64,000 bases of DNA from Herbaspirillum sp. alder98. Its GTDB lineage: Bacteria > Pseudomonadota > Gammaproteobacteria > Burkholderiales > Burkholderiaceae_D. Shown in pieces: positions 43,341 through 52,954 of the stretch. The notes below the pieces were generated by a model. The model was not told the origin of the DNA. It ran no database searches and worked only from the letters and a program-made list of their open reading frames with translations. The translations under genes and the position numbers were made by a program. The stretch covers positions 1 through 64,000 of the forward strand of contig NZ_JAIUCY010000015.1 in the NCBI RefSeq assembly GCF_020179755.1, read 5' to 3'. The stretch's first letter is position 1. Every line of letters starts with the position of its first letter.

Positions 43341-44171
43341 GTGCAAAACCAAACCTCCCCTCTTATCCTGACCTTCGGCGCGGCCGATCCGGTAGGCGCC
43401 ACCGGCATCCAGGCAGACCTTGCCACCTTCGCGGCCATGGGTTGCCACGGCTTGTCCGTGGTGACCTCCCTGCTCATCGGCGACACCGCCCGCACCGAAG
43501 ACGTGCAGGTGATCGATGTCGACTGGGTGGCCGACCAGGCCCGCGTCATCCTCGAAGACATGGCGGTGGCCGCATTCAAGGTCGGCACGGTGGGCAGCCT
43601 CGAGAACATCTCGGTGATCGCCGAAATCGTTTCCGATTATCCCGACGTGCCGCTGATCCTCGATCCCTTCACCTCTTCCCTGGCCGGCCAGGAGGAAGAA
43701 GAAGACCTCATCATTGCCATCCGCGAGCTGTTGATTCCGCAGACTACCCTGGTGCTGGTGTCGGCCGGCGAGTTGACCCGCCTGGCCGAGACCTGGCGCG
43801 AACCGGTGCCGGGCGAAGCGCTCGCGCTGGACGCTGCACGCATCATCGAGATGGGCTGCGAATACCTGTTCGTGACCAATACCCAGACCGACCTGCAAGA
43901 AGTCGCCAACTCGCTCTTCGACGCCTCCGGCCTGGTGCGCCAGGACACCCGGGCGCGTCTGCCAGGCTCGTTCACCGGCGCCGGCGCGACATTGTCGGCC
44001 GCCATCGCGGCGATGCTGGCCAACGGACTGGAAGTGCCCCAGGCCGTCGCCGAGGCGCAGGAATTCACCCTGGCAGCGCTGGGCAATGCGCAACGCCTGG
44101 GCATGGGAAAACTGGTCCCCGATCGCTACTTCTGGGCACGCGAGGCCGATGAGCCGCGCGAGTCGAACTGA
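43341..44171 (+). CDS. thiD: Hydroxymethylpyrimidine/phosphomethylpyrimidine kinase
   Basis: 276 residues from the GTG at 43341. Phosphorylates HMP and HMP-P in thiamine synthesis. [20 protein letters not shown] replaces the more common [23 protein letters not shown] lies in the middle and [21 protein letters not shown] is the ATP/anion-hole segment near the C-terminus. The divergence of the first motif makes this a betaproteobacterial branch. An ATG at 43281 is in frame, but it lies only 32 bp from the divergent rubredoxin start and has no ribosome site, so GTG is preferred. hemL follows after 28 bp. Confidence 0.85.
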   Translation: MQNQTSPLILTFGAADPVGATGIQADLATFAAMGCHGLSVVTSLLIGDTARTEDVQVIDVDWVADQARVILEDMAVAAFKVGTVGSLENISVIAEIVSDYPDVPLILDPFTSSLAGQEEEEDLIIAIRELLIPQTTLVLVSAGELTRLAETWREPVPGEALALDAARIIEMGCEYLFVTNTQTDLQEVANSLFDASGLVRQDTRARLPGSFTGAGATLSAAIAAMLANGLEVPQAVAEAQEFTLAALGNAQRLGMGKLVPDRYFWAREADEPRESN

Positions 44172-44199
44172 GAAACCACACCCTGTAACTGGAACACAC

Positions 44200-45486
44200 A
44201 TGGCAACCAACACCAACGAATCCTTATTTGCGCGCGCGCAACGCAGCACCCCCGGCGGCGTCAACTCACCGGTGCGCGCATTCCGCTCGGTAGGTGGCAC
44301 GCCGCGCTTCATCGAGCGCGCCGAAGGCCCCTGGTTCTGGGACGCGCAAGGACAGCGCTATATCGACTACATCGGTTCCTGGGGCCCGGCCATCGTCGGC
44401 CATGCCCATCCGGATGTGGTATTGGCGGTACAGCAGGCGGCAACGCGCGGCTTGTCCTTCGGCGCACCGACCGAGGCCGAGATCGTGATGGCCGAAGAAA
44501 TCGTCAAGCTGGTGCCTTCGATCGAGCAGGTGCGCCTGGTCTCGAGCGGCACCGAAGCCACCATGAGTGCGCTGCGACTGGCGCGCGGCGCCACGGGCCG
44601 CGACAAGATCGTCAAATTCGAGGGTTGCTACCACGGTCACGGCGATTCGCTGCTGGTCAAGGCCGGCAGCGGCATGCTGACCAACGGCCATCCGACCTCG
44701 GCCGGCGTGCCCGAAGACTTTGCCAAGCACACCCTGGTGCTGGACTACAACAATACCCAGCAGCTGGAAGAAGCCTTCAAGGCAGCCGGCGACCAGATCG
44801 CCTGCGTGATCGTGGAGCCGGTCGCCGGCAACATGAACCTGGTGCGCGCCAGTGACGAATTCCTGCAGGCGATGCGACGGCTGTGCACCCAGCACGGCGC
44901 CATCCTGATTTTCGACGAGGTAATGTCGGGTTTTCGCGTGGCATTGGGCGGCGCCCAGCAACTCAACGGCATTACCCCGGACCTGACCGCACTGGGCAAG
45001 GTGATCGGCGGCGGCTTGCCGGTAGCGGCCTTTGGCGGGCGCGCCGAGATCATGCGTCACCTGTCGCCACTGGGTGGGGTCTACCAGGCGGGAACGCTGT
45101 CGGGCAACCCGGTCACCGTGGCCGCTGGCATGGCCACGCTGAAGATCATCCAGCAGCCGGGCTTCTACGAAAACCTGGGACGCCAGACCAAGAAGCTGAC
45201 CGACGGCTTGACTGCCGCCGCCCGCCAGGCCGGCGTTACCTTCACCGCAGATGCGGTGGGCGGCATGTTCGGCCTGTATTTCGCGCAGGCAGTGCCCACC
45301 AGCTATGCCGAGGTGATGCAAGGCGACAAGGAGCGCTTCAACCGCTTCTTCCACAAGATGCTGGACGCGGGCGTCTATCTGGCGCCGTCGGCCTTCGAGG
45401 CAGGGTTCGTGTCGGCCCGCCACGATGACGCCATCATCGATGAAACCATCGCCATTGCGGCCAAGGCATTCACCGAACTGGGCTGA
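44200..45486 (+). CDS. hemL: Glutamate-1-semialdehyde 2,1-aminomutase
   Basis: 428 residues. Makes 5-aminolevulinate in the C5 tetrapyrrole pathway, with pyridoxal phosphate. [12 protein letters not shown] at the N-terminus, [28 protein letters not shown] segment, [11 protein letters not shown] and the PLP-lysine region [17 protein letters not shown] are conserved. The ATG at 44200 sits 28 bp after thiD; a longer frame within thiD lacks support. Two hairpins follow, the second a strong intrinsic terminator. Confidence 0.97.
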   Translation: MATNTNESLFARAQRSTPGGVNSPVRAFRSVGGTPRFIERAEGPWFWDAQGQRYIDYIGSWGPAIVGHAHPDVVLAVQQAATRGLSFGAPTEAEIVMAEEIVKLVPSIEQVRLVSSGTEATMSALRLARGATGRDKIVKFEGCYHGHGDSLLVKAGSGMLTNGHPTSAGVPEDFAKHTLVLDYNNTQQLEEAFKAAGDQIACVIVEPVAGNMNLVRASDEFLQAMRRLCTQHGAILIFDEVMSGFRVALGGAQQLNGITPDLTALGKVIGGGLPVAAFGGRAEIMRHLSPLGGVYQAGTLSGNPVTVAAGMATLKIIQQPGFYENLGRQTKKLTDGLTAAARQAGVTFTADAVGGMFGLYFAQAVPTSYAEVMQGDKERFNRFFHKMLDAGVYLAPSAFEAGFVSARHDDAIIDETIAIAAKAFTELG

Positions 45487-45502
45487 TTGCTAAGTGCTGA
45501 TC

Positions 45503-45533
45503 GCTGGTCAATGAGCATTGAGCATTGACCAGC
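45503..45533. other. Perfect hairpin after hemL
   Basis: GCTGGTCAATG and CATTGACCAGC form 11-bp arms around nine bases, 17 bp after the hemL stop. No T-run follows. It may stabilise the 3' end in tandem with the terminator 14 bp downstream. Confidence 0.6.
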
Positions 45534-45546
45534 AGCGAGCACAAAT

Positions 45547-45582
45547 AAAAAGGGGCGCCATCGAAATGGCGCCCCTTTTTTT
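45547..45582. terminator. Bidirectional intrinsic terminator between hemL and erpA
   Basis: AAAAAGGGGCGCCAT pairs with ATGGCGCCCCTTTTT around a four-base loop. T-runs exist on both strands, so it serves both convergent genes. Confidence 0.92.
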
Positions 45583-45634
45583 ATCCGACTTCAATGCGAC
45601 CGGCCGTGCAGACCTGCCGCCCGGCATATCGGCA

Positions 45635-46000
45635 TCAAACTGAAAACGACGAGCCGCAACCGCAAGTGGTCGAGGCGTTCGGATTCTTGATCACGAACTG
45701 TGCGCCTTCGAGGTCGTCCTTGTAGTCGATCTCGGCGCCGACCAGGTACTGGTAGCTCATCGAATCGATCAGCAGTTGCACGCCATTCTTGGACATCGTG
45801 GTGTCGTCCTCGTTGACGATCTCATCGAAGGTAAAACCGTACTGGAAACCGGAGCAACCGCCGCCTTGCACGAAGACACGCAGTTTCAGGTCGGGATTGC
45901 CCTCTTCATCGATCAGTTGCGCAACCTTGGCGGCGGCGCTGTCGCTGAAAGCGATCGGGGTAGGCATTTCGGTATGTTGCAGTTCGGCTACGGCGTTCAT
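45635..46000 (-). CDS. erpA: Iron-sulfur cluster insertion protein ErpA (A-type carrier)
   Basis: 121 residues. The A-type carrier cysteines are in [12 protein letters not shown] and the C-terminal TTCGCGSSF. It delivers 4Fe-4S clusters to apoproteins, including the IspG/IspH enzymes of isoprenoid synthesis. The ATG at 46000 follows AGGAG by seven bases, better than an upstream ATG at 46021. It is downstream of the bactofilin gene on the same strand (50-bp gap) and ends at the shared terminator. Confidence 0.94.
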   Translation of the reverse strand: MNAVAELQHTEMPTPIAFSDSAAAKVAQLIDEEGNPDLKLRVFVQGGGCSGFQYGFTFDEIVNEDDTTMSKNGVQLLIDSMSYQYLVGAEIDYKDDLEGAQFVIKNPNASTTCGCGSSFSV

Positions 46001-46050
46001 TTCTGGCTCCTGCTTGGGCAATGGATTGCATTATAAGCGCTGGAGGATTT

Positions 46051-46446
46051 TCATGCTTCGGCCGACGCAGCCAGCTTCAGCAACGGCGTTTCGCTCACCT
46101 GGTCATGGCTGAGCTTGCCGGAGACCAGCGCGCCTCCGTGCATTTCCAACGCCTTGTAATACACATTACCCGTTATGCGGGCTTTCGGTTGCAATTCAAG
46201 CAGTTCCGACGAATGCACGTCACCGATGATTTCGCCGTTGACGATCAGATGCGCGGCATGGACCTCGCCCACCACCTTGGCATGCTCGGAAATGACCAGC
46301 ACACTGGGCTGGCCGCTCTCGGCATTGATATTGCCGTTGATCTGGCCGTCAATGCGCAGGCCGCCCTTGAAACCGACATCGCCCTTGATCGCGGTCGACA
46401 CGCCGATCAGGCTGTCGATGGTACTTTTTGTCTTGCGTCCGAACAT
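46051..46446 (-). CDS. Bactofilin
   Basis: 131 residues. The central right-handed beta-helix of bactofilins runs from about residue 15 to 110 (STAIKGDVGFKGGLRIDGQI, NAESGQPSVLVISEHAKVVG, AHLIVNGEIIGDVHS, KARITGNVYYKALEM), with short flexible tails. Bactofilins polymerise into cytoskeletal filaments that organise cell-wall enzymes, polarity or stalks. The first residues MFGRKTKS resemble membrane-targeting tails of the family. The gene is nine bases after the coiled-coil membrane protein, so both belong to the argC-membrane protein-bactofilin-erpA run. Confidence 0.93.
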   Translation of the reverse strand: MFGRKTKSTIDSLIGVSTAIKGDVGFKGGLRIDGQINGNINAESGQPSVLVISEHAKVVGEVHAAHLIVNGEIIGDVHSSELLELQPKARITGNVYYKALEMHGGALVSGKLSHDQVSETPLLKLAASAEA

Positions 46447-46455
46447 TGAATCACC

Positions 46456-47187
46456 TCACAGATCCACCGACTGCTGGGCACGTACCTGGCCTCGGTCGAG
46501 AACACGAACTGCAACCGACTTGATGGTCGCACCCTCCGGCAAATTCGCCACACCTTCAACCCGCTGGTAGTACTTGAATGCGAGTCTATAGCGCGCCAGA
46601 TCGGTTGAATTGGTCTCCGGGAAATTGATAATAGCACTCTTGCCCGCCTGCCAAACCGTGATACTGACCTGTAAATTGCCTGCAAATTGCTGCGTAGCAG
46701 CACCGCCCTGCATCACCAGTACACGATAACGCACCTGGCTTGGTCCGGCCAGCTCAGCCTTGAAGCGCTGGATGGTGATGCCCGGCACCCCGAGGTTGGT
46801 CGGCAACAGGCTGTCGAAGAAGGCCAGGTCTTCTTTCTGCCGGTTGTTCTCGGCTTCCAGGTTCTTGACCTGCACGGCCAGCTGCGATTGCGCCGTCTGG
46901 GCGATCTTGAGTTCGTTCTGGGAAGCATTCGCCGAACTCTGCAAGCGCTCGTTTTCGGCCGACAGCTTCTTGACCTGCTCCGACAGAACCTCGACCTGCT
47001 CGCCGCTATCGCCCTCCAGACCAGGCAAGGCACGGCTGCCCAGTTGATAGGTCCAGACCGCGACGGCGACCGCAACGGCCAGCGCCACGGTCCACAGCAG
47101 CGCCAGCAGCGGCCACGGCAGATGCCGCTTGATGGTCATCTTGGGCGCCGAGATCGTCAGGCGCCGCTGCCATAGCCGGTACTTCAC
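46456..47187 (-). CDS. Coiled-coil inner-membrane protein of the DUF6776 type
   Basis: 243 residues. One membrane helix ([21 protein letters not shown], about 27-47), a coiled coil at about 60-120 ([20 protein letters not shown] and [15 protein letters not shown]) and a C-terminal beta-rich domain at about 125-243, probably periplasmic. Start GTG at 47187 overlaps the argC stop as GTGA, so it is translationally coupled; ATG at 47139 is an alternative. It precedes the bactofilin gene by nine bases, which makes it a candidate membrane partner for bactofilin filaments. Function is not established. Confidence 0.8.
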   Translation of the reverse strand: MKYRLWQRRLTISAPKMTIKRHLPWPLLALLWTVALAVAVAVAVWTYQLGSRALPGLEGDSGEQVEVLSEQVKKLSAENERLQSSANASQNELKIAQTAQSQLAVQVKNLEAENNRQKEDLAFFDSLLPTNLGVPGITIQRFKAELAGPSQVRYRVLVMQGGAATQQFAGNLQVSITVWQAGKSAIINFPETNSTDLARYRLAFKYYQRVEGVANLPEGATIKSVAVRVLDRGQVRAQQSVDL

Positions 47188-48221
47188 GGCAGGACCGGGA
47201 CCTGCTGCAGGCCGGTCGTTTCGTCGAGGCCGAACATCAGGTTCATGCACTGCACGGCCTGCCCGGATGCCCCCTTGACCAGGTTGTCCTGCACTACCAG
47301 CACCACCACGGTGTTGCCGTTGTCAGGCCGGTGCACGGCCAGGCGCAGCATGTTGGAGGCGCGCGTGGTACGGGTTTCGGGGTGCGAGCCGAACGGCAGC
47401 ACGTCGACGAATGGCTCGTCCTTGTAGGCATCCTCGAACAGGGCCTGCAATGCAGCGTTGTCGATGTCACGGTTCAGGCGCGCATACAGGGTCGAATGCA
47501 TGCCGCGGATCATCGGCACCAGATGCGGCGTGAAGATCAGGCCGACCTTGTCGCTGGTCAGGCGCGACAGTTGCTCGATGGTCTCGGGCGAATGGCGGTG
47601 TCCCGACACGCCATAGGCCTTGAAATTGTCGGATGCCTCGGAGAACAGCAAGGGCAATTCGGCCTTGCGGCCTGCGCCCGACACGCCCGACTTGCAGTCG
47701 GCGATCAGTTGCGAGGCGTCGATCACGCCCGCTTTCAGCAGTGGCGCGTAACCGAGTTGCATGGTGGTGGGATAGCAGCCGGGATTGCCGATGACACGTG
47801 CCGTGCGGATGGCCTCGCGGTTCAGCTCAGGCAACCCGTAGACGGCTTCCTTGAGCAGGTCGGTGCAGCTATGCGGCAGCTTGTACCATTTTTCGAACGA
47901 GGCCACATCCTGCATGCGGAAGTCGGCAGCCAGGTCGATCACCTTCACGCCGGCGGCCACCAGTTCGGGCGCCTGCGCCATGGCCACACCATGCGGGGTG
48001 GCGAAGAAGACAACATCACAATCGGTGAGCTTGGCCTTGTCGGGCGACGAGAAAGCCACATCGACGCGACCGCGCAGCGAGGGATACATCTCGGCCACCG
48101 GCAAGCCGTCTTCCTTGCGCGAGGTGACGGATTGCACCGTGACTTGCGGGTGCGTGGCGAAAATACGCAGCAATTCGACGCCGGTGTAACCAGTGCCGCC
48201 GACGATACCAACCTTGATCAT
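47184..48221 (-). CDS. argC: N-acetyl-gamma-glutamyl-phosphate reductase
   Basis: 345 residues. NADPH-dependent third step of arginine synthesis. [19 protein letters not shown] binds the cofactor, the catalytic Cys is in [20 protein letters not shown] (about residue 148), and [11 protein letters not shown] carries a conserved His pair. The start at 48221 gives the usual MIKVGIVGG; a longer frame upstream is not supported. It is 202 bp after rpsI with an intrinsic terminator between, so it probably has its own promoter. Confidence 0.96.
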   Translation of the reverse strand: MIKVGIVGGTGYTGVELLRIFATHPQVTVQSVTSRKEDGLPVAEMYPSLRGRVDVAFSSPDKAKLTDCDVVFFATPHGVAMAQAPELVAAGVKVIDLAADFRMQDVASFEKWYKLPHSCTDLLKEAVYGLPELNREAIRTARVIGNPGCYPTTMQLGYAPLLKAGVIDASQLIADCKSGVSGAGRKAELPLLFSEASDNFKAYGVSGHRHSPETIEQLSRLTSDKVGLIFTPHLVPMIRGMHSTLYARLNRDIDNAALQALFEDAYKDEPFVDVLPFGSHPETRTTRASNMLRLAVHRPDNGNTVVVLVVQDNLVKGASGQAVQCMNLMFGLDETTGLQQVPVLP

Positions 48222-48370
48222 GTCTAGTCCTTGCAATAGAGGCGAAGTGGAGCCCGTCCCGAAGGAACTCCAGAAAGCCGCCAATTTTAGCAGGAGAATA
48301 TTTCCTGCCGGTTTTCGATGGGGAGTTATTTGCAATCAGCACCACAGCAATAATTGCCTGGCCCCAAAGC

Positions 48371-48402
48371 AAAAAGCCGCCTGGCATGCACCAGGCGGCT
48401 TT
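48371..48402 (-). terminator. Intrinsic terminator of the rplM-rpsI operon
   Basis: AAAGCCGCCTGG pairs with CCAGGCGGCTTT around six bases. On the minus strand the stem is followed by TTTTTG, placing the end 22-50 bp past the rpsI stop. Confidence 0.88.
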
Positions 48403-48423
48403 CTGTACAGCGTATCGTGCAGA

Positions 48424-48816
48424 TTAACGCTTCGAGAATTGCTTTGCGCGACGTGCCTTGCGCAGACCAACCTTCTTACGTTCAACTTCACGCGCGTCAC
48501 GAGTGACGTAGCCAGCGCTCGACAGGGTCGGCTTCAGGGCTGCATCGTAGTCGATCAGGGCGCGGGTGATACCGTGACGAACGGCACCAGCCTGGCCGGA
48601 CTCGCCACCGCCGTGCACGTTGACCATGATGTCAAAGCGCTCGACGTTGCCGGTCAGTTCCAGCGGCTGACGGATCACCATCAGGCCAGTTTCACGCGAG
48701 AAGTACTCGGCGGCAGGCTTGCCGTTGACGACGATCTTGCCCGAGCCGGTCTTGATGAAAACGCGAGCCACTGCACTCTTGCGACGGCCGGTTCCGTAAT
48801 TGTAGTTACCGATCAT
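48424..48816 (-). CDS. rpsI: Small-subunit ribosomal protein S9
   Basis: 130 residues. [20 protein letters not shown] at the N-terminus, the [19 protein letters not shown] segment and the basic tail [11 protein letters not shown], which reaches into the P-site tRNA, are all present. Essential 30S component. It lies nine bases after rplM and is co-transcribed with it, the standard bacterial pair, ending at the hairpin terminator. Confidence 0.98.
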   Translation of the reverse strand: MIGNYNYGTGRRKSAVARVFIKTGSGKIVVNGKPAAEYFSRETGLMVIRQPLELTGNVERFDIMVNVHGGGESGQAGAVRHGITRALIDYDAALKPTLSSAGYVTRDAREVERKKVGLRKARRAKQFSKR

Positions 48817-48825
48817 GTCTGTTCC

Positions 48826-49254
48826 TTAGAGCGCGAGGGGTTTCGGTTGCTGAGCGGAGTGCGGATGGTTGCCATCTGCATACACCTTCAGCTTCTTGAT
48901 CATGGCATAGCCCAGTGGGCCCTTGGGCAGCATGCCCTTGACAGCCTTCTCCAGCGCACGGCCAGGGAAACGCTGTTGCATCTTCAGGAAATTCGTTTCG
49001 TAGATGCCGCCCGGATAGCCGCTGTGACGGAAGTAGGTCTTCTCAGTGGCCTTGGTGCCGGTGACGCGCAACTTGCCAGCATTGACGACAACGATGAAAT
49101 CACCGGTATCGACGTGCGGAGTAAATTCGGGTTTGTGCTTGCCGCGCAGTCGGAGTGCCACTTCGCTGGCAACACGTCCGAGGACCAAGTCCGTCGCGTC
49201 AATCACGAACCACTCACGCTGCACCTCATGTGCTTTAGCGGAAAAGGTCTTCAT
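48826..49254 (-). CDS. rplM: Large-subunit ribosomal protein L13
   Basis: 142 residues. [40 protein letters not shown] and [20 protein letters not shown] are the family blocks. An early-assembling 50S protein. First gene of rplM-rpsI, with its own sigma-70 promoter at 49382-49411, giving a leader of about 120 bases. A separate small transcription unit lies further upstream on the same strand and ends before this promoter. Confidence 0.98.
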   Translation of the reverse strand: MKTFSAKAHEVQREWFVIDATDLVLGRVASEVALRLRGKHKPEFTPHVDTGDFIVVVNAGKLRVTGTKATEKTYFRHSGYPGGIYETNFLKMQQRFPGRALEKAVKGMLPKGPLGYAMIKKLKVYADGNHPHSAQQPKPLAL

Positions 49255-49381
49255 GTTTGACTTTCATAATGAAAATAAACGCTCAAATGGCGGTTCCGTT
49301 CAATCGTGACGACCGTTTTACAGGCCATCGGTTTGATCGGACTCATCCTTTTATCTTCCCGAGCGCATGGGAAAGCCGAGA

Positions 49382-49411
49382 ATTATAGCCTTTTCAAGGA
49401 CTTAGCGTCAA
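49382..49411 (-). promoter_or_regulatory. Sigma-70 promoter of rplM-rpsI
   Basis: On the minus strand TTGACG and TATAAT are 18 bp apart, a near-consensus pair about 128 bp upstream of the rplM ATG. Confidence 0.75.
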
Positions 49412-49474
49412 AAGGTTTCATACTATCTGTGGCGCGCAGGCCGCCCTGGGTGGCAACTTGCGTTTCGCGCGGAC

Positions 49475-49563
49475 AAAAAAAACCCGGACGCTTAGGTTCC
49501 GGGCTTAATCCACACCAATGAGGAGGGTGGAGGAGACATGGTACGTGCTGCAAAACTTCCGTT
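49475..49563 (-). ncRNA. Candidate small RNA with C-rich anti-Shine-Dalgarno motifs
   Basis: A self-contained transcription unit of about 89 bases: a strong promoter (separate entry), a short RNA, and a terminator with stem CCCGGA/TCCGGG followed by eight T. The RNA contains CUCCUCC and CCCUCCUC, both complementary to ribosome-binding sites, partly in the loop of a CCAC/GUGG hairpin. A 15-codon frame (49492-49539) starts ATG without a ribosome site and stops inside the terminator loop. The unit lies between osmC and rplM and ends before the rplM promoter, so it is not simply the rplM leader. Size and ends are predicted. Confidence 0.6.
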
Positions 49564-49569
49564 GAATTC

Positions 49570-49598
49570 AATATAGCAAAGCCCTTTGTGCGTTGCAA
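49570..49598 (-). promoter_or_regulatory. Strong sigma-70 promoter of the candidate small RNA
   Basis: On the minus strand TTGCAA and TATATT are 17 bp apart. The 25 bp upstream are rich in A-tracts, like an UP element. Start of transcription would be near 49563. Confidence 0.65.
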
Positions 49599-49812
49599 TA
49601 TTGTTTTTAAGTTTTTTTAGAAATCACCTGAAAAGCACAACAGTGTTGAATTACACCAACTCAGCAATGAATTTCACGGTCGAGTATTCGCATTTCCACA
49701 AAGAATTGTTCTGCAGCGCAACAAGGCGTAACGACATCGGCTGCAGGCGCGCGCCACAAACGCAGCGCTGTCCGACATTGGCTACAATACGCACCTCTTT
49801 TCACTCATTGGG
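49599..49812. other. Remainder of the gap upstream of osmC
   Basis: AT-rich next to the small-RNA promoter, then ordinary composition. A TACAAT hexamer near 49786 could be the osmC -10 element, but no matching -35 is evident. Nothing else is recognised. Confidence 0.35.
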
Positions 49813-50280
49813 ATGACGCAGATGGAATGCACAGTGCGCTGGACCGGCTTGTCCGGCATGACCTTCACGGCCGAAACCGGCTCGGGCCATCTGGTGACGA
49901 TGGACGGCGCGCCAGACGGCGGTGGCCGCAACCTGGCACCGCGTCCGATGGAAGTGCTGCTGGCCGGCACCGGCGGCTGCACCGCCTATGACGTGGTGGT
50001 CATCCTGCGCAAGAGCGGCCAGGATGTGCGCGGCTGCGACGTCAGCCTGAAGTCGGAACGGGCCGACAGCGACCCCAAGGTGTTCACCAAGATCCACTTC
50101 CATTTCACCGTGCGCGGTCGCAACCTGAAGGCCAATGTGGTCGAACGGGCCATCAAGTTGTCACACGAGAAATATTGCTCGGCCTCGATCATGCTCGAGA
50201 AGACTGCGGAAATGACCCACACCTTCGAGATCATCGACGACCTGACCGAAGCCCCGCCACCGCTGCCAACACCGAAATAA
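49813..50280 (+). CDS. OsmC-family peroxiredoxin-like protein
   Basis: 155 residues. The two redox cysteines of the family are in GTGGCTAYDVVVILRK (about residue 56) and HEKYCSASIML (about 118), with the RPMEVLLAG helix before the first. Such proteins reduce organic hydroperoxides; this short form resembles the YhfA branch, whose substrate is less certain. It is monocistronic and convergent with coq7 across an eight-base gap. Confidence 0.9.
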   Translation: MTQMECTVRWTGLSGMTFTAETGSGHLVTMDGAPDGGGRNLAPRPMEVLLAGTGGCTAYDVVVILRKSGQDVRGCDVSLKSERADSDPKVFTKIHFHFTVRGRNLKANVVERAIKLSHEKYCSASIMLEKTAEMTHTFEIIDDLTEAPPPLPTPK

Positions 50281-50288
50281 GACGTCGA

Positions 50289-50915
50289 TCAGACGTAATA
50301 GGCGACCGAAGTCATGACCTTGGACATGGCTTTCATGGCGCCGCTGATGGCCGCCGGCATGGGGGCCGCGCCCAGCGCCTTGGCCGCCTCGCCGTGTTCG
50401 ATTTCGTCGACGCGCATCTGGTCGACGATGGCGCGCGACTTGTTGTCCTGCGCCGGCAGTTCTTCGAGATGGCTCAGCAGGTGCAACTCGACCTGACGTT
50501 CGGTCTCGGCCACAAAGCCGAGATTGCGGGCATCGCCCACCCGCGCGGCGATGGTCCCCAGCACATAAGAGCCGGCGTACCACAGCGGGTTGAGCAAGCT
50601 GGTGCGCGAACCCAGCTCACGCAGCCGCTGCGCGGTCCACGCCAGGTGGTCTTCTTCCTCGATGCCGGCACGCTCGAACTGCTGCTTGATTTCCGTCTTC
50701 TGGGCAAACCGGCCCTGGGCATCGTACAACGCCTGGGCACATACCTCGCCCACGTTATTGATACGCATCAGGCCAGCCGAATGGCGCTTTTCGGCGTCGC
50801 TCATGACGCCGTCAGCCAGGCCGCGGCCCGGATTGGGACGGCTTTCGAACACCACGCCACTGACCACGCGCAGCGCCTTGTCCAGATCGGTAATCAAATG
50901 GTCGATGAATTGCAT
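50289..50915 (-). CDS. coq7: Demethoxyubiquinone hydroxylase (Coq7 family)
   Basis: 208 residues. A di-iron carboxylate protein in which Glu and ExxH ligands appear in NVGEVCAQALY, GIEEEDHLAW, ETERQVELHLLSHLE and RVDEIEHGEAA. It adds the C6 hydroxyl in the late steps of ubiquinone synthesis and replaces UbiF in many betaproteobacteria. It is a peripheral inner-membrane enzyme. It starts 23 bp downstream of the pyrC stop on the same strand, so the two may be co-transcribed. Confidence 0.93.
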   Translation of the reverse strand: MQFIDHLITDLDKALRVVSGVVFESRPNPGRGLADGVMSDAEKRHSAGLMRINNVGEVCAQALYDAQGRFAQKTEIKQQFERAGIEEEDHLAWTAQRLRELGSRTSLLNPLWYAGSYVLGTIAARVGDARNLGFVAETERQVELHLLSHLEELPAQDNKSRAIVDQMRVDEIEHGEAAKALGAAPMPAAISGAMKAMSKVMTSVAYYV

Positions 50916-50938
50916 GCTGGTTCAAATCCTCATTCAGG

Positions 50939-51973
50939 TCAGAGCATCTTCCACTGGAGTTCTTCGCCGGCCGACAGCGGCACCACGGTGCTGTCGCCCA
51001 TCGGCAGCTCGGCGGGAATGGTCCAGCTTTCGCGCTTGAGGGTGATGCTGCCCTGGTTGCGCGGCAGGTTGTAGAAATCAGGGCCGTTGAAGCTGGCAAA
51101 GGCCTCGAACCTGTCCAGCGCATCCACCTGGTCGAACGCCTGCACGTACAACTCCAGCGCGTGCAATGCGGTGTAGCAGCCAGCGCAGCCACAGGCGTGT
51201 TCCTTCAGGCCCTTGGCATGCGGCGCCGAATCGGTGCCGAGGAAGAAACGGGGATTGCCCGACGTGGCCGCCGCGACCAGCGCCTGGCGATGCGTTTCGC
51301 GCTTGAGCACCGGCAGGCAGTAGTAATGCGGACGAATGCCGCCCTTGAACATCTCGTTGCGGTTGTACAGCAGGTGGTGCGCCGTGATGGTCGCGGCCGT
51401 GGGGCCCTCGCCGGCCAGCACGTAATCGGCCGCATCCTTGGTGGTGATGTGTTCGAACACCACCTTCAGCTCGGGCATGGCGTGACGCAGCGGCTTCATG
51501 ATGCGGTCGATGAAGACCGCTTCACGGTCGAACAGGTCGATCGCCGGATCGGTCACTTCGCCGTGCACCAGGAACGGCAGGTCCAGCTCCTGCATCACTT
51601 CGAGCGTCTTGTAGCACTTCGACAGATCGGTCACGCCCGCCGCGGAATTGGTGGTGGCGCCGGCCGGATACAGCTTCACCGCCTTGACGAAGCCGCTGTC
51701 GGCGGCGCGGCGGATTTCGTCGGGCGGGGTATTGTCGGTCAGGTACAGGACCATCAACGGTTCGAACTGCATGCCAGCCGGCAGTGCAGCGAGGATGCGG
51801 TCACGATACTGCCCGGCCAAGGCGGTGGTGGTCACCGGCGGCTTCAGGTTGGGCATGATGATGGCGCGTGCAAACTGGCGCGCCGTATGCGGCAACACGT
51901 CGGCCAGCGTCGCGCCATCGCGCAGGTGCAAATGCCAGTCGTCAGGGCGGGTGATGGTGATCTCGTTGCGCAT
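50939..51973 (-). CDS. pyrC: Dihydroorotase
   Basis: 344 residues. Closes N-carbamoyl-aspartate to dihydroorotate in pyrimidine synthesis. Zinc ligands are in [12 protein letters not shown] at the N-terminus, [11 protein letters not shown] and [13 protein letters not shown], and [13 protein letters not shown] carries the catalytic Asp; this is the class II form of about 345 residues. The ATG at 51973 begins [10 protein letters not shown]. It lies upstream of coq7 on the same strand. The preceding gltL ends at a terminator, so pyrC likely has its own promoter in the 185-bp gap. Confidence 0.97.
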   Translation of the reverse strand: MRNEITITRPDDWHLHLRDGATLADVLPHTARQFARAIIMPNLKPPVTTTALAGQYRDRILAALPAGMQFEPLMVLYLTDNTPPDEIRRAADSGFVKAVKLYPAGATTNSAAGVTDLSKCYKTLEVMQELDLPFLVHGEVTDPAIDLFDREAVFIDRIMKPLRHAMPELKVVFEHITTKDAADYVLAGEGPTAATITAHHLLYNRNEMFKGGIRPHYYCLPVLKRETHRQALVAAATSGNPRFFLGTDSAPHAKGLKEHACGCAGCYTALHALELYVQAFDQVDALDRFEAFASFNGPDFYNLPRNQGSITLKRESWTIPAELPMGDSTVVPLSAGEELQWKML

Positions 51974-52088
51974 TGCGATGTCTTTCTGGTCTGTGTTGGC
52001 GTACTGCGGCTGTTCAAGGCCGATATTCTACCGTAGCCGCCGCCCCTTCACCGCTGCCGCGCCACCCCCATTTGATGTCGGACAAATG

Positions 52089-52121
52089 AAAAAAGGCCGC
52101 CCGCGCAAACGGAACGGCCTT
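52089..52121 (-). terminator. Intrinsic terminator after gltL
   Basis: On the minus strand AAGGCCG and CGGCCTT pair and are followed by a run of T, 38-70 bp past the gltL stop. Confidence 0.75.
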
Positions 52122-52158
52122 GTCCGGGCCCGGCTGGCGCCAGGCTCGACGATGCGGC

Positions 52159-52887
52159 TTAGTGGGTAATGATCTTGGCCAGGAAGTCGCGCGCACGCTC
52201 CGAACGGGGCGCAGCGAAGAACTCATCCTTGGCGCAATCTTCAACCACCACGCCCTTGTCCATGAACACGACGCGGTTGGCCACCTTGCGGGCGAAGCCC
52301 ATTTCGTGGGTCACCACCATCATGGTCATGCCTTCTTGCGCCAGGCCCACCATCACGTCCAGCACTTCGTTGATCATCTCGGGATCGAGCGCCGAAGTCG
52401 GCTCGTCGAACAGCATCGCGATCGGGTCCATCGACAGCGCGCGCGCAATCGCCACACGCTGTTGCTGGCCACCCGACAGTTGGCCCGGGAACTTGTCCTT
52501 GTGCGCCAGCAGGCCCACGCGGTCCAGGTACTTCAAGCCCTTTTCAGTGGCTTCGTCCTTGCTGCGACCCAGCACCTTGATCTGGCCGATGGTCAGGTTG
52601 TCGCGAATCGACAGGTGCGGGAACAGCTCGAAGTTCTGGAACACCATGCCAATGCGCGCGCGCAGCTTGGACAGGTTGGTCTTTGGATCGCCCACCGACA
52701 CGCCGTCGACGGTGATGACACCCTTCTGGAACGGCTCCAGGCCGTTGACGGTCTTGATCAGGGTCGACTTGCCCGAACCGGACGGGCCGCACACCACCAC
52801 CACATCGCCCTTCTTGACCGAGGTCGAGCAGTCGGTCAGAACCTGGAAGCTGCCGTACCACTTGCTGACGTTATTGAGTTCAATCAT
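52159..52887 (-). CDS. gltL: Glutamate/aspartate ABC transporter ATP-binding protein
   Basis: 242 residues. Walker A GPSGSGKST, Q-loop FQNFELFPHL, signature LSGGQQQR, Walker B AMLFDEPTSALDPEM and switch THEMGFARKVANRV are characteristic of polar amino-acid importers. AGGAG precedes the ATG at 52887. Last of gltIJKL. It powers uptake of glutamate and aspartate with GltJ and GltK. A longer upstream frame overlaps the intergenic region and is not real. Confidence 0.95.
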   Translation of the reverse strand: MIELNNVSKWYGSFQVLTDCSTSVKKGDVVVVCGPSGSGKSTLIKTVNGLEPFQKGVITVDGVSVGDPKTNLSKLRARIGMVFQNFELFPHLSIRDNLTIGQIKVLGRSKDEATEKGLKYLDRVGLLAHKDKFPGQLSGGQQQRVAIARALSMDPIAMLFDEPTSALDPEMINEVLDVMVGLAQEGMTMMVVTHEMGFARKVANRVVFMDKGVVVEDCAKDEFFAAPRSERARDFLAKIITH

Positions 52888-52954
52888 TTGTTTCTCCTGA
52901 ATTTCTGAAATCGTTGGCACCCGCCGCGCGCCGCGGCCGGTGCCGTCATGTGGC

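Noticed and set aside
49492-49539. 15-codon frame inside the candidate small RNA
   Set aside because: It has no ribosome site, and its stop falls in the terminator loop. A non-coding role fits better, though a leader peptide is not excluded.
50922-50932. GGTTCAAATCC, which looks like a tRNA T-arm
   Set aside because: It lies in the 23-bp gap between coq7 and pyrC with coding sequence on both sides; no acceptor, D or anticodon stem can be formed.
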